This document shows, in pieces, positions 19,696-28,917 of a stretch of 64,000 bases of DNA. Under the pieces are notes generated by a model. That model was not told where the DNA came from. It worked only from the letters and a program-made list of their open reading frames with translations, and made no database searches. Both the position numbers and the translations under genes were made by a program. Numbering within the stretch: the first letter of the stretch is position 1; each line of letters opens with the position of its first letter. The stretch is from Dyella sp. C11 (GTDB lineage: Bacteria; Pseudomonadota; Gammaproteobacteria; Xanthomonadales; Rhodanobacteraceae): positions 1 to 64,000 of the forward strand of contig NZ_QAVX01000015.1 of assembly GCF_003121485.1 (NCBI RefSeq), given 5' to 3'.

Positions 19696-20487
19696 TCAGG
19701 CATTGAACGAGCTGTTGTCGCGCTGCTCGGTGCGCTGCGTCTGCGCGGCGACGTCCTTCGCGCGGCCATTGAGCACCAGCGTCTGCGCGATCAGGTCGTG
19801 CAGACCCTGCTTGCGCTGTGTCCATGCCACCATCAGGAAGCCGACGAAGAACGTCAGTACGCTGAGGATCTTCGCGAAATAGCGCCCCGTGGCGCGCAGG
19901 AAGCTGATGCGCTTCCCCTCCATGTCCGTGACGCGGATGCCCAGGGCCAGCTTGCCCAGCGTGGCCTGCAGCGACGAGCTTTCCATCAGCGAGAAGTACA
20001 GCCACGACAGCAGCGTCTGCGCGAACAGCGCCGGGCCCAGTGCGTGCATGTAGGTGTCCATCGCCTGGATCATCAGCTGCGGATCGCTGTTGGCGGCGTG
20101 GATGGCCTGCGTATAAGTCTCCGCAGCGTGATCCGCACCGAGCATGCTGCTCAGGATCATGTTGGGAACCCACAGCACGATACCGTCGATGATGTAGCTG
20201 CCTACACGCTTCCAGAAGCCCGCGTAGTCGGTCAGCGAGGCGACGGCGCCGGCATTCGATGCGTATGGCGTGGCGGGCGTGTAGGGCGGTACCGGAGGGG
20301 CTGGTGGCGCAACCGATGCCTCGGCGCGTTCGTCAGGGAACAAGGTGGAAAGGGGTGCCCAATCCGTCATGCCTTCATGCCAGCCCAGATCGTCGGGGCT
20401 GACCTGGCCGCTGCGCAGCCACTGCCGCACGTCGACTTCCTTGTAAGGGCCATGCCGCTCGCCGTCCCGCCCGATCCAGACTTCCAT
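19696..20487 (-). CDS. GYF_2 domain plus RDD family membrane protein
   Basis: A 263-residue protein combining an N-terminal GYF_2 domain (about residues 1-55: VWIGRDGERHGPYKEVDVRQWLRSG) with a proline-rich linker (70-90) and a C-terminal RDD domain (about 95-250) having hydrophobic helices, the first beginning AGFWKRVGSYIIDGIVL. RDD proteins are inner-membrane proteins, some implicated in ion transport; the GYF_2 module probably binds proline-rich or protein partners. The function here is unknown. It lies 77 nt downstream of mnmG in the same orientation. Confidence 0.85.
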   Translation of the reverse strand: MEVWIGRDGERHGPYKEVDVRQWLRSGQVSPDDLGWHEGMTDWAPLSTLFPDERAEASVAPPAPPVPPYTPATPYASNAGAVASLTDYAGFWKRVGSYIIDGIVLWVPNMILSSMLGADHAAETYTQAIHAANSDPQLMIQAMDTYMHALGPALFAQTLLSWLYFSLMESSSLQATLGKLALGIRVTDMEGKRISFLRATGRYFAKILSVLTFFVGFLMVAWTQRKQGLHDLIAQTLVLNGRAKDVAAQTQRTEQRDNSSFNA

Positions 20488-20564
20488 GGTGTGCTCCGAG
20501 ATGAACCGTCAGGCCCGCATGATGCCATGCGGGCCTGCCCTCTTGGAGCGCAGGGGAAAGGAAA

Positions 20565-22445
20565 TCAGGCCGCGTCGCGACGCTTCAGGTGCACCAGCAA
20601 CAGCGAGATGGCGGCCGGCGTGACGCCGCTGATGCGTGAGGCCTGACCGATCGTTTCCGGCAGCGCGCGCTTGAGCTTCAACAGTACTTCGGCGGAGAGG
20701 CCGCGCACCTTGTCGTAGTCGAAGCTGGTGGGAATGCTGGTCTGCTCATGACGCCGCTGGCGCTCGATCTCCTCGCGCTGGCGTTCGAGGTAACCGGCGT
20801 ACTTGGTCTGCACTTCCACCTGGGCAGCGACATCGGCGTCGTCCACGGCGGGGCCGATGCCGTCCACGGTCGTCAGCTTCGCGTAGTCGATCTCGGGTCG
20901 ACGCAACAGGTCGAGTGCATTCGTCTCGCGGCTCAGGGTGATGCCGAGTTGGCTCGCGATGGTCGCGCCCAGTGCGTTGGCCGGTGCTGCCCAGAGCGCG
21001 CCAAGGCGCTGCGTCTCGCGTTCCACGGCGTCCCGCTTGTTGCGCAGCGCGTCGTAGCGGGCCTGTGGCACCACGCCGAGGCGGTGGCCGGTTTCGGTGA
21101 GGCGCAGGTCGGCGTTGTCTTCGCGCAGGTACAGGCGGTACTCGGCGCGCGAGGTGAACATGCGATAGGGCTCGATGGTGCCGTTGCTGGTGAGGTCGTC
21201 GATCAGCACGCCGATATACGCCTCGTCCCGACGGGGGTACCACGGCGCCTCTCCCTTCACGGTGAGGGCAGCATTGAGGCCGGCGATCAAACCCTGTGCG
21301 CCCGCTTCCTCGTAACCGGTGGTGCCGTTGATCTGCCCCGCGAAATAGAGCCCCGGAATGCCCTTGGTTTCCAGCCACGGATGCAGGCCGCGCGGATCGA
21401 AGTAGTCGTATTCGATCGCATAGCCCGGGCGCGTGATGTGTGCCCTCTCGAAACCCTTGATGGAATGCACCAGGGCCAGCTGCACGTCGTAGGGCAGGGA
21501 AGTGGAAATGCCGTTGGGATACACCTCGAAGGTGTCCAGGCCTTCCGGTTCGATGAAGATCTGGTGCGAGCTCTTCTCGGCAAAGCGCACCACCTTGTCC
21601 TCGATGGACGGGCAGTACCGCGGACCGACGCCTTCGATCTGGCCGCTGTACATGGGCGAGCGGTCCAGCGAACCGCGAATCAGCTCGTGCGTGCGTTCGC
21701 TGGTATGCGTGATCCAGCAGCTGACCTGGCGCGGATGCTCGTCTCGCGAGCCGAGATACGAGAACACCGGGGCCGGGTCGTCGCCGGGCTGCTCTTCCAG
21801 GCCCGTGAAATCGATGCTGCGCAGGTCGATGCGGGGCGGCGTGCCGGTCTTCAGGCGATCGGCGGCCACCGGCAGCTCGCGCAGCTTCTGCGCCAGCGTG
21901 GTGGCCGGCGGGTCACCTGCGCGTCCGCCAGCGTATTGCGCCGGGCCGATATGGATCTTGCCGGCCAGGAAGGTGCCGGCGGTCAGCACCACCGCGCGCG
22001 CGCGGAAAGCCAGGCCCATCTGGGTCACCACGCCGGTGGCGCGGCCGTTCTCCAGGATCAGGTCGTCCACCGCCTGCTGGAACAGCTCCAGGTTCGGCTG
22101 CGTCTCCACCATGCGGCGGATGGCGGCCTTGTAGAGCGAGCGGTCGGCCTGCGCGCGGGTGGCACGTACGGCCGGACCCTTGGAGGCGTTCAGCGTGCGC
22201 CACTGGATGCCCGCGAGGTCCGCCGCATGGGCCATCGCACCGCCCAGCGCGTCGATTTCCTTGACCAGATGGCCCTTGCCTATGCCGCCAATGGCTGGGT
22301 TGCAGCTCATCTGGCCAATGGTTTCGATGTTGTGGCTGAGCAGCAGCGTACGCGCGCCCGTACGGGCAGCGGCAAGCGCGGCCTCGGTGCCGGCGTGGCC
22401 GCCACCGACCACGATCACGTCGTAGGAAATCGGATGAAAGAACAT
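20565..22445 (-). CDS. mnmG: tRNA uridine-5-carboxymethylaminomethyl synthase MnmG
   Basis: A 626-residue FAD protein that works with MnmE to form cmnm5U34 at the wobble base of certain tRNAs. The dinucleotide-binding motif [19 protein letters not shown] is at residues about 11-30, GidA signatures [21 protein letters not shown] and [21 protein letters not shown]-like region follow, and the C-terminal MnmE-binding helical domain ends LKRRDAA. Length matches the family (about 629). Start is [11 protein letters not shown] (22445); upstream in-frame codons are not family-like. Confidence 0.97.
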   Translation of the reverse strand: MFFHPISYDVIVVGGGHAGTEAALAAARTGARTLLLSHNIETIGQMSCNPAIGGIGKGHLVKEIDALGGAMAHAADLAGIQWRTLNASKGPAVRATRAQADRSLYKAAIRRMVETQPNLELFQQAVDDLILENGRATGVVTQMGLAFRARAVVLTAGTFLAGKIHIGPAQYAGGRAGDPPATTLAQKLRELPVAADRLKTGTPPRIDLRSIDFTGLEEQPGDDPAPVFSYLGSRDEHPRQVSCWITHTSERTHELIRGSLDRSPMYSGQIEGVGPRYCPSIEDKVVRFAEKSSHQIFIEPEGLDTFEVYPNGISTSLPYDVQLALVHSIKGFERAHITRPGYAIEYDYFDPRGLHPWLETKGIPGLYFAGQINGTTGYEEAGAQGLIAGLNAALTVKGEAPWYPRRDEAYIGVLIDDLTSNGTIEPYRMFTSRAEYRLYLREDNADLRLTETGHRLGVVPQARYDALRNKRDAVERETQRLGALWAAPANALGATIASQLGITLSRETNALDLLRRPEIDYAKLTTVDGIGPAVDDADVAAQVEVQTKYAGYLERQREEIERQRRHEQTSIPTSFDYDKVRGLSAEVLLKLKRALPETIGQASRISGVTPAAISLLLVHLKRRDAA

Positions 22446-22629
22446 AGGGACTGCCCTGAAAGCGCAGGTTTGGACCAATCTGGACGCATATGGTAACGCC
22501 ACGCCGTCGCGCTGGCGCTTGGCACGCTTCCTGCTTTAACTTCCATGCACTTTCCACGGGCAGAAGCTGCGCGATACGCGCGCCGAGATCGAACGACAGG
22601 GGTTCGATCGCGTGCCGGGGAGAGGAAGC

Positions 22630-22800
22630 AAGAAGGCGCCCCTCGGGGCGCCTTCGCCTTTTCTGAGCTTTGAAGAGGACCTTCAAGCGCTCTATGGAAG
22701 ATCTGGCGCCCGGCGGTCTCAGGAACAGGGGGAATCCAGGATGACCGTGTTGCCGGGCGCCAGAAACCGAAACTGGCTGGCAGCAAGTTTGTGCTGCTCG
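22630..22800 (-). ncRNA. Candidate structured RNA in the mnmG upstream gap
   Basis: In the 552-nt gap 22446-22997 four hairpins stand in a row. Read on the minus strand they are GCAGCA/TGCTGC (22797-22780), a 13-bp perfect helix TCTGGCGCCCGGC / GCCGGGCGCCAGA (22764-22752 / 22714-22702), a hairpin with GCTTGAAG/CTTCAAAGC arms (22692-22665), and a terminator-like perfect stem AAGGCGCCCC/GGGGCGCCTT (22654-22633). No open frame here resembles a protein. It may be a small RNA ending at the last stem or the mnmG 5' leader; it does not match RNase P, tmRNA, SRP or 6S RNA by eye. The strand is uncertain. Confidence 0.3.
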
Positions 22801-22896
22801 TTGAGAGGGATATTTACGCCTAACGCGTGAACGTGGAGTGACTAAAACGCTTGTTTGTGCCGAGTTTTTTCAACAGGTGACGCACAGCGTCAATGC

Positions 22897-22933
22897 GTGA
22901 TCCATCACCAAAATGAATGTGATCGATGTCACG
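22897..22933. promoter_or_regulatory. CRP/Clp-like site with adjacent palindrome
   Basis: TGTGA-TCGATG-TCAC (22918-22932) matches the CRP consensus TGTGA-N6-TCACA in all but the last base. A second perfect dyad GTGAT-CC-ATCAC lies at 22897-22908. Both are 65-100 nt upstream of the small protein gene at 22998, a usual activating distance. Confidence 0.5.
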
Positions 22934-22997
22934 TTGCTGGCACGGCTGTTGCTTTTATCCCCAAGCCAAACAAGGCGACGTTGGGGGACGGAATGTC

Positions 22998-23183
22998 ATG
23001 GAACTCAGTAACGATTTCCAGCCGATGTATCAGCACCACGATCTGTTGATTGAACTTGGCCGCGTTGAAATGGCCATGGATGTCCTGGAAGAACGTAGCG
23101 AGAACGAGCGTCAGGCCCTGCGCCCGCGCCTGGTTTCGCGATGGAACCGGCTGCGCGACGAACTGGCGCGTCTGGCGGTCTAG
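22998..23183 (+). CDS. Small conserved-looking protein, 61 residues
   Basis: A 61-residue acidic, probably helical protein beginning MELSNDFQPMYQHHDLLIEL and ending in Arg/Leu-rich helices (RLVSRWNRLRDELARLAV). It has no signal peptide, membrane segment or recognised domain. It is supported as a gene by a strong GGGGGACGGA ribosome site 6 nt before ATG 22998, an upstream CRP-like site and a strong downstream terminator. It could be a small regulatory or coiled-coil protein. Confidence 0.65.
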   Translation: MELSNDFQPMYQHHDLLIELGRVEMAMDVLEERSENERQALRPRLVSRWNRLRDELARLAV

Positions 23184-23292
23184 TCGTCGCAGTTTTCGCG
23201 ACGATGGTGGCAAGCGGGTGCGCACCGGGGGGTAGCACCTGCCATCTGCAAGTCCTGCTTTATCAGGTTACATCCTCTCGTTTTATCGCATT

Positions 23293-23342
23293 ACGCCCGG
23301 GTGCCCCGTCCAAGGACGGGACGCACTCGGGCGTTTCTTTTT
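23293..23342 (+). terminator. Long hairpin terminator
   Basis: An outer 12-bp stem (23293-23304 / 23323-23334, one mismatch-type pair) stacked on an inner CCCGTCC/GGACGGG stem (23305-23311 / 23314-23320), then TTTCTTTTT. It ends the small-protein transcript and abuts the convergent pepN stop. Confidence 0.85.
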
Positions 23343-23353
23343 GGACGTCTATC

Positions 23354-26011
23354 TCAACCGTGCTGCATGCTGCGCACGATCTCGCCCAGGTTGCGTGAAA
23401 GGTTGGGCTGCATGGCCAGCATGTCGATGGCCGCGCGTGCGGCAGCATGGCGCATCGGTTCCAGTCGCTGCCATCCATTGAAGGCCGTCGCCAGGCGCGC
23501 GGCCACTTGCGGATTGAGCGCATCGAGCTGGTGAAGCCGCTGGGCCAACAGTTGATAGCTCGCACCGTCCGCGCGATGGAAACCATCGGGATTGCCACGT
23601 GCCCAGGCGCCAAACAGCGCGTTGATGCGGTTGGGATTCTTCAGCGTGAATGCCGCATCCTTCTCAAGCGTCTGCACGCGTTCAAGCGCGGCGTCACCGG
23701 GCAATTGCGTCTGCACCGAGAACCACTTGTCCATGGCCAGCGGGTTGTCGGCATAGCGTTCGCGAAAATGCGCCAGCGCCGCATGCGCCTGCGGGGCGTT
23801 GCCGCGCACCAGCACGGACAAGGCGGCGAGGCGATCGGTCATGCTGGGCGCGTTGTCGTATTGCAGTGTGGCCAGCGTATGCGCATTCCACGGATCGACC
23901 GCTGCGATCAGTTCCAGCACGCGTCGCTTCAGCCTGCGGCGAGCCTGGCTGGCGGCGTCCAGATCAATGCTGGTGCGCGCGGCGAGCACGTCATAGCGCG
24001 CCTGCAGTGATTCCCGGCCGATGCGCAGCGCAAGATGCTCCTGCAATTTCAGGCGCAACGCGTGCACGTGCGATGGATCGACCACGCGTTCGCGCTCGGC
24101 CAGTTCGATTTCACCCGGCGGGGTCAGCAGATCGGCGAGCAGCGCGTCGTCAATGGCGCTGTCGCCGAACAGCGCGGCCAGTGCGTCGCACCATGCGTCC
24201 AGCGCTTCGGTGCCATCGCCTTCGCGCAAATTGTCGAACGCGCGCGCCGCAAGCTGTTGGCCGGCTTCCCAGCGGTTGAAGCCATCCACATCGTGCCGCA
24301 ACAGCAGCGCGAGTTCGGCAGGCGAGTAGTCACATTCGAGAATCACCGGCGCGGAAAAGCCGCGCAGCAACGACGGCACCGGCGCCGTGGCCACCTGCTG
24401 GAACACGAAGGATTGCTCGGCACGATCAAGCACTACGACACGCTCGGTGGCGCCCGATGTCTCCGCGCTGTCGCTCGTCAAATGCAGTGGCAACAACTGG
24501 CCGTCGTGCCCGAACAAGGCAAGCTTCACGGGAATCGGCAACGGTTGCTTGCCGGGTTGATTCGGCGTGGATGGCGTGTGCTGCGACAACGTCAGCGTAA
24601 AACTGCGATGCGCCGCGTCGTACTGCCAGCGCGCGCTGAGGCGCGGTGTGCCGGCCTGCGCGTACCACGCGAGGTACGGCGAAAGATCGATGCGGTTGGC
24701 TTCGCCAAGCGCGCCCAGGAAATCTTCCAGCGTGGCGGCGCGGCCATCGTTGCGCGAGAAGTAGAGATCCATGCCATGGCGGAAACCTTCCTTGCCCAGG
24801 TGGCCCGCCACCATGCGCACCAGCTCCGAACCCTTTTCATACACGGTGGCCGTGTAGAAGTTATTGATCTCGCTGTACTGCGCGGGACGCACGGGATGCG
24901 CAAGCGGGCCGGCATCTTCGGGGAATTGCGCACGGCGCAACAGCGCCACGTCTTCGATGCGCTTGAGCGGCGCGGAATTCATGTCCGCCGAGAACTGCTG
25001 CTCGCGGAACACGGTGAGGCCTTCCTTCAGCGACAGCTGGAACCAGTCCCGGCACGTGACGCGATTGCCGCTCCAGTTGTGGAAGTACTCGTGCGCCACC
25101 ACGGCTTCCACCGCGCGGTATTCGTCGTCGGTGCTCGAGTCGGGATCGGCCAGCAGGTACTTGGCGTTGAAGATGTTGAGACCCTTGTTCTCCATCGCGC
25201 CCATGTTGAAGTCGTGCGTGGCGACGACATGGAATACGTCCAGGTCGTACTCGCGACCGTAGGCTTCTTCATCCCAGCGCATGGAGCGCTCCAGCGCATC
25301 CATTGCGTAGTGGCATCGGCCAATGGCATCCGGCTCGGCCCAGATCACCAACTTCACCGCGCGACCGCTGCCGGTGACGTAGGCCTGTTCGATCTTCTGC
25401 AGGCGGCCGGCCACCAGCGCAAACAGATAGCTGGGCTTGGGGTGCGGGTCGACGAAGCGCGCCCAGTGCCGGCCGCCGTCCAGGTCGCCGGCGCCATCGG
25501 GATTGCCGCCGGCCAGCAACACGGGGAAGCGATCGCGGTCGGCGCGCAGCGTCACCGTGTAGCTGGCGAGCACGTCCGGACGATCCGGGAAGAACGTGAT
25601 GTGGCGAAAACCTTCCGCTTCGCATTGCGTCAGCAGAAAGCCCGCCTCGCGCGAACCCGACAGGTACAAACCTTCCAGCGCCGTGTTGGTGGCCGGCTGC
25701 ACGCGCACGCGTGTCTCGAGAACGCTGCCGTCGTTCACACCATCCACTTCAAGCACGCTGTCGGCGTAGCGCCATGCATCCGCGGCAAGCTCCTTTCCAT
25801 CCAGCGCGATGGAAAGCAGTTCCAGCCCTTCGCCATCCAGACGCACCGGCGACGTTTGCGCCGGGTCGCGCTTGAAGTGAAGGCGCGAGGTGACCTCGGT
25901 GCTGTCGATGCCCAGATCGAACGCCAGCTCGACTTTCGTCACGTGCCAGGCCGGCGCGCGATAGTCGCTGAGCCGAATCAGAGGGGCGGAGACGTCGTTG
26001 CGAAGGGTCAT
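23354..26011 (-). CDS. pepN: Aminopeptidase N
   Basis: An 885-residue M1-family zinc aminopeptidase that removes N-terminal residues from peptides in the cytosol. The exopeptidase motif GAMEN is at 271-275 and the zinc site HEYFH (His307, Glu308, His311) with Glu330 downstream in KEGLTVFRE. N-terminal beta domain, thermolysin-like domain, beta-sandwich and C-terminal helical domain are all present at the usual lengths (E. coli PepN is 870). It starts MTLRNDVSAPLIRL at 26011. Confidence 0.97.
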   Translation of the reverse strand: MTLRNDVSAPLIRLSDYRAPAWHVTKVELAFDLGIDSTEVTSRLHFKRDPAQTSPVRLDGEGLELLSIALDGKELAADAWRYADSVLEVDGVNDGSVLETRVRVQPATNTALEGLYLSGSREAGFLLTQCEAEGFRHITFFPDRPDVLASYTVTLRADRDRFPVLLAGGNPDGAGDLDGGRHWARFVDPHPKPSYLFALVAGRLQKIEQAYVTGSGRAVKLVIWAEPDAIGRCHYAMDALERSMRWDEEAYGREYDLDVFHVVATHDFNMGAMENKGLNIFNAKYLLADPDSSTDDEYRAVEAVVAHEYFHNWSGNRVTCRDWFQLSLKEGLTVFREQQFSADMNSAPLKRIEDVALLRRAQFPEDAGPLAHPVRPAQYSEINNFYTATVYEKGSELVRMVAGHLGKEGFRHGMDLYFSRNDGRAATLEDFLGALGEANRIDLSPYLAWYAQAGTPRLSARWQYDAAHRSFTLTLSQHTPSTPNQPGKQPLPIPVKLALFGHDGQLLPLHLTSDSAETSGATERVVVLDRAEQSFVFQQVATAPVPSLLRGFSAPVILECDYSPAELALLLRHDVDGFNRWEAGQQLAARAFDNLREGDGTEALDAWCDALAALFGDSAIDDALLADLLTPPGEIELAERERVVDPSHVHALRLKLQEHLALRIGRESLQARYDVLAARTSIDLDAASQARRRLKRRVLELIAAVDPWNAHTLATLQYDNAPSMTDRLAALSVLVRGNAPQAHAALAHFRERYADNPLAMDKWFSVQTQLPGDAALERVQTLEKDAAFTLKNPNRINALFGAWARGNPDGFHRADGASYQLLAQRLHQLDALNPQVAARLATAFNGWQRLEPMRHAAARAAIDMLAMQPNLSRNLGEIVRSMQHG

Positions 26012-26081
26012 GGTAAAGGCCGGAACTACGGAAACGGATGAGTCAGGCTAACATGCGGGCCTTTCCCGGCAGGACAAGGCA

Positions 26082-27086
26082 ATGGCGGAGTATCTTGCGG
26101 AACGCGGCCAGGTTGGCGATCACCAGATCGTGGTGCTGACCGACCAGGCAACGGGGCGGCGCGTGCGCATCGCGCGGCGTGGTGCGACGCTGATGAGCTT
26201 CGAGGTGCCCACGCCACAGGGCCTGCGCAACATCGCCGACGGCTATCGCGATGCCGGGGAGCTCGACACCCGTCCCAGCTCGCGCTTCGCCATCATGGTG
26301 CCGTTCGCCAATCGCATCGCGGATGCCCGCTATGTCTTCGACGGCGAACCGCACGACCTGCAGCCGGGTGTGGAAGGCGCCGCACGTGCCGCGCGCCATG
26401 GCTTTGTGCGCGGTGTCGATTTCGACATCGCGGACCTGGTTGCCGATGCGCAGGACGCGCGCGTCACCTTCACCACGCAAGCGATACGACCGGGCGTGCA
26501 TCCGGGCTATCCCTTCGCCATCGACCTGGCGGTGACTTACGTTCTGGACGAAAGCGGGCTGACGCTCGAAGCGAACATGCGCAACGTCGGCAAGCACGCC
26601 GCGCCGTGCTTCTTCGGCTGGCATCCGTATTTCCGGCTGTCCGACACATCCATCGACAGCTGGGAGCTGCAGATTCCCGCCGGCGGCATCGTGCGCACCG
26701 ACGAGCAGTACATTCCGGTGGCTGGCGAGCATGCGCACGTCGCGATCGACTCGGTACCCGAACTGGATTTTCGCCGCATGCAACCGATCGGTGCGCGCGA
26801 GCTCAACCATGCGTTCACCGACCTGCGACTGGATACCGATGGCCGTGCCCGCACGCGCCTGCGCGATCCGGAAAGTGGCATCGGCATCGCCATGTGGCAG
26901 GTGACCGGTGTCATGCTGGCCTTTACCGCCGACACCGTGACGCGCGACGTGCGTCGTTCGGTGGCGCTGGAGCCCATGGAAAGCTGGGCGGATGCGTTCA
27001 ACCGCCCCGATTGTGCCGACACCATCCGGCTGGAGCCGGGCGCAGAGCGTCGCTACACCTGCGGCGTGGAGATCGAAAGCGCATGA
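26082..27086 (+). CDS. Aldose 1-epimerase (GalM-like)
   Basis: A 334-residue mutarotase-family protein that would interconvert alpha and beta anomers of hexoses or hexose-phosphates. Family features are the substrate-binding Arg/Asn in MVPFANRIADARYVFDG (about residues 68-85), a conserved His in RAARHGFVRG (about 107), and GWHPYFRLSD (about 180-190). The C-terminal motif LEPMESWADAFN is also typical. It overlaps the following PLP enzyme by 4 nt, so the two are translationally coupled, although no metabolic link is obvious. Confidence 0.88.
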   Translation: MAEYLAERGQVGDHQIVVLTDQATGRRVRIARRGATLMSFEVPTPQGLRNIADGYRDAGELDTRPSSRFAIMVPFANRIADARYVFDGEPHDLQPGVEGAARAARHGFVRGVDFDIADLVADAQDARVTFTTQAIRPGVHPGYPFAIDLAVTYVLDESGLTLEANMRNVGKHAAPCFFGWHPYFRLSDTSIDSWELQIPAGGIVRTDEQYIPVAGEHAHVAIDSVPELDFRRMQPIGARELNHAFTDLRLDTDGRARTRLRDPESGIGIAMWQVTGVMLAFTADTVTRDVRRSVALEPMESWADAFNRPDCADTIRLEPGAERRYTCGVEIESA

Positions 27087-28048
27087 GTGCACCGTCGAAT
27101 CGTGCTGCGTTGCCCACGTTCGCGCAGGTCCGGGAGGCCGCCGAGCGCATCGCACCCTATGCCGTGGTGACGCCGGTTTTGCGAAGCGCGGTGTTGAACG
27201 CGTTGAGCGGCGCGGATCTTCATTTCAAGTGCGAAAACCTGCAGCGCGGTGGTGCCTTCAAGTTCCGTGGCGCGTGCAATGCCGTCTGGTCGATGGATGA
27301 CGAACAGGCCGCGCGTGGCGTGGTGACACATTCGTCCGGCAATCACGGCAACGCCCTGGCGATGGCCGCAGCCACGCGTGGCATTCCTGCGCACGTGGTC
27401 GTGCCTGATGGGGCCGTGCGCACCAAGCTCGAGGCCATCGAACGTGCGGGCGCCATCCTGCATCGTTGCGAAGCGACACAGGCCGCCCGCGAAGCCAAGG
27501 CCGACGAAGTGCAGCGCGCCACCGGTGCCGAGCTGGTGCATCCGTTTTCCGACACGCGAGTCATGGCAGGGCAAGGCACGGCCGTGCTGGAACTGCTGGA
27601 GCAGACGGGCGGCGTAGATATCGTGGTGACACCCATTGGTGGTGGCGGCTTGATCGCCGGCACGGCTATCGCCGCTCACGGTGTTGCACCCAACGTGCTT
27701 GTGCACGGCGCCGAGCCCATGGGTGCCGACGATGCATCGCGATCGGTAGCGGCGGGAACGCGCGTGGGGCCATTTGTGCCGGATACGGTGTGCGATGGCC
27801 TGCGCACGCTGATCGGCGAGACGAATTTCGAGGCGCTGCTGATGCATCGCGTGGAGGTCACGACGGTGAGCGATGCCGAGGTGATCGCGGCGATGAAGCT
27901 GTTGTGGAACGAATTGAAGATCGTGGTGGAGACATCCAGTGCGACGGTGCTTGCGGCGGTGTTGAAGAGGCCGGAGCGGTTCAAGGGGAAGCGGGTGGGG
28001 TTGATTCTTAGTGGGGGCAATGTGGATATCGATGCGTTGCCTTGGTAA
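27083..28048 (+). CDS. Threonine/serine dehydratase (PLP fold type II)
   Basis: A 321-residue PLP enzyme resembling serine racemase/catabolic threonine dehydratase: the Schiff-base Lys is in GAFKFRGA (about residue 55), the SSGNHGNALAMAA phosphate/substrate loop follows (about 82-95), and GGGGLIAGTA (about 185) binds the cofactor phosphate. It lacks the ACT-like regulatory domain of the IlvA at 45169-46731, so it is the non-allosteric type, probably catabolic. Start ATG 27083 overlaps the epimerase stop. Confidence 0.9.
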   Translation: MSAPSNRAALPTFAQVREAAERIAPYAVVTPVLRSAVLNALSGADLHFKCENLQRGGAFKFRGACNAVWSMDDEQAARGVVTHSSGNHGNALAMAAATRGIPAHVVVPDGAVRTKLEAIERAGAILHRCEATQAAREAKADEVQRATGAELVHPFSDTRVMAGQGTAVLELLEQTGGVDIVVTPIGGGGLIAGTAIAAHGVAPNVLVHGAEPMGADDASRSVAAGTRVGPFVPDTVCDGLRTLIGETNFEALLMHRVEVTTVSDAEVIAAMKLLWNELKIVVETSSATVLAAVLKRPERFKGKRVGLILSGGNVDIDALPW

Positions 28049-28097
28049 TACCCATGCTTTGCTCCCCGTCCCCGTGTTGGTGAAGTGAGGTCTGCTC

Positions 28098-28690
28098 TTA
28101 CTCCCTCTCCCCTGTGGGGAGAGGGTTGGGGTGAGGGGCGGGTGCTCGCGCTAACGTTTCTATCCCTCACCGTCATTTCTATCTCTCACCGCCATCTTGG
28201 CGACGACGCCCCTACCCCTCACCGTCATCCCAGCGAAGGCTGGGATCCAGTGACTTTGGTTCTTGGCTCTGTCGCTCGATTGAAGCGATTCCGCGACCTT
28301 GCCCGCCTGCCGCGGGCTTCCGACCTCCTGCCGGAGGCCGGGTCACTTTTCTTTGCTTGCCCAAAGATCCCACGGGACTAGCTTTGCGTCGAAAGTAACC
28401 AAAAGAAAGGGCACCCCGGATGACCGCGCCTTCCGGGCTTTCAGCCCTCCAGGTCCGCGTGCGGGTTACGGGGTTTGTCGACAGGGCATCCTGCCCTGAC
28501 GACAAACTGGCCGGCGTCCTGCCGGCCACCCTGCGGGCTGATCCTTCACCCGCACGCCGCTGTCATACGGGGGCCCTGAAGAGCGGAGAGCGGAGAGCCA
28601 AGAGCCACTGCCACAGCTCGAATTGGCTGGGCTTTCTCGAGTGCCGGCCCCTCACCCCAGCCCTCTCCCCGAAGGGGAGAGGGAGAAAGC
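28098..28690. repeat. Compound intergenic repeat, copy B
   Basis: Between a plus-strand and a minus-strand gene, like copy A. Order: REP (28100-28150), CGTCATCCCAGCG palindrome (28221-28255), the CACTTTTCTTTGCTTGCCCA motif, interrupted at its centre by about 20 nt, then hairpins TTTGTCG/CGACAAA (28474-28506) enclosing CAGGGC/GCCCTG, and GGCCGGC/GCCGGCC (28509-28527). A reverse-oriented REP at 28646-28685 closes the block. Stems differ from copy A but keep pairing. No gene is evident in 28049-28704. Confidence 0.8.
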
Positions 28691-28704
28691 GTGGAGCGCG
28701 TGGC

Positions 28705-28917
28705 TCAAACCTTCTTGATGAAACACGTCTTCAACACCAGCGTCGACTTGCCATCGCGGCATTCGATTTCTTCCGGGTTGTCCTCGTCCACACGAATGGA
28801 CTTGAACACCGCGCCGCGTTTCAGCGTCTGCGATGAGCCTTTCACTTTCAGGTCCTTGATGACCTGCACGGAGTCGCCGTCTGCGAGCACGGTGCCGTTG
28901 CTGTCCTTGACGTTCAT
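28705..28917 (-). CDS. YjdM/PhnA C-terminal-like small protein
   Basis: A 70-residue protein beginning MNVKDSNGTVLADGDSVQVIKDL with the KG..Q.LKRG..F..IR and IECRDGKSTLVLKT patterns of the YjdM (formerly PhnA) C-terminal SH3-like domain. E. coli YjdM also has an N-terminal zinc ribbon; that part is absent here. Its function is not established. The ribosome-binding site and start codon are duplicated in tandem just upstream (see the repeat at 28909-28953). Confidence 0.8.
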   Translation of the reverse strand: MNVKDSNGTVLADGDSVQVIKDLKVKGSSQTLKRGAVFKSIRVDEDNPEEIECRDGKSTLVLKTCFIKKV

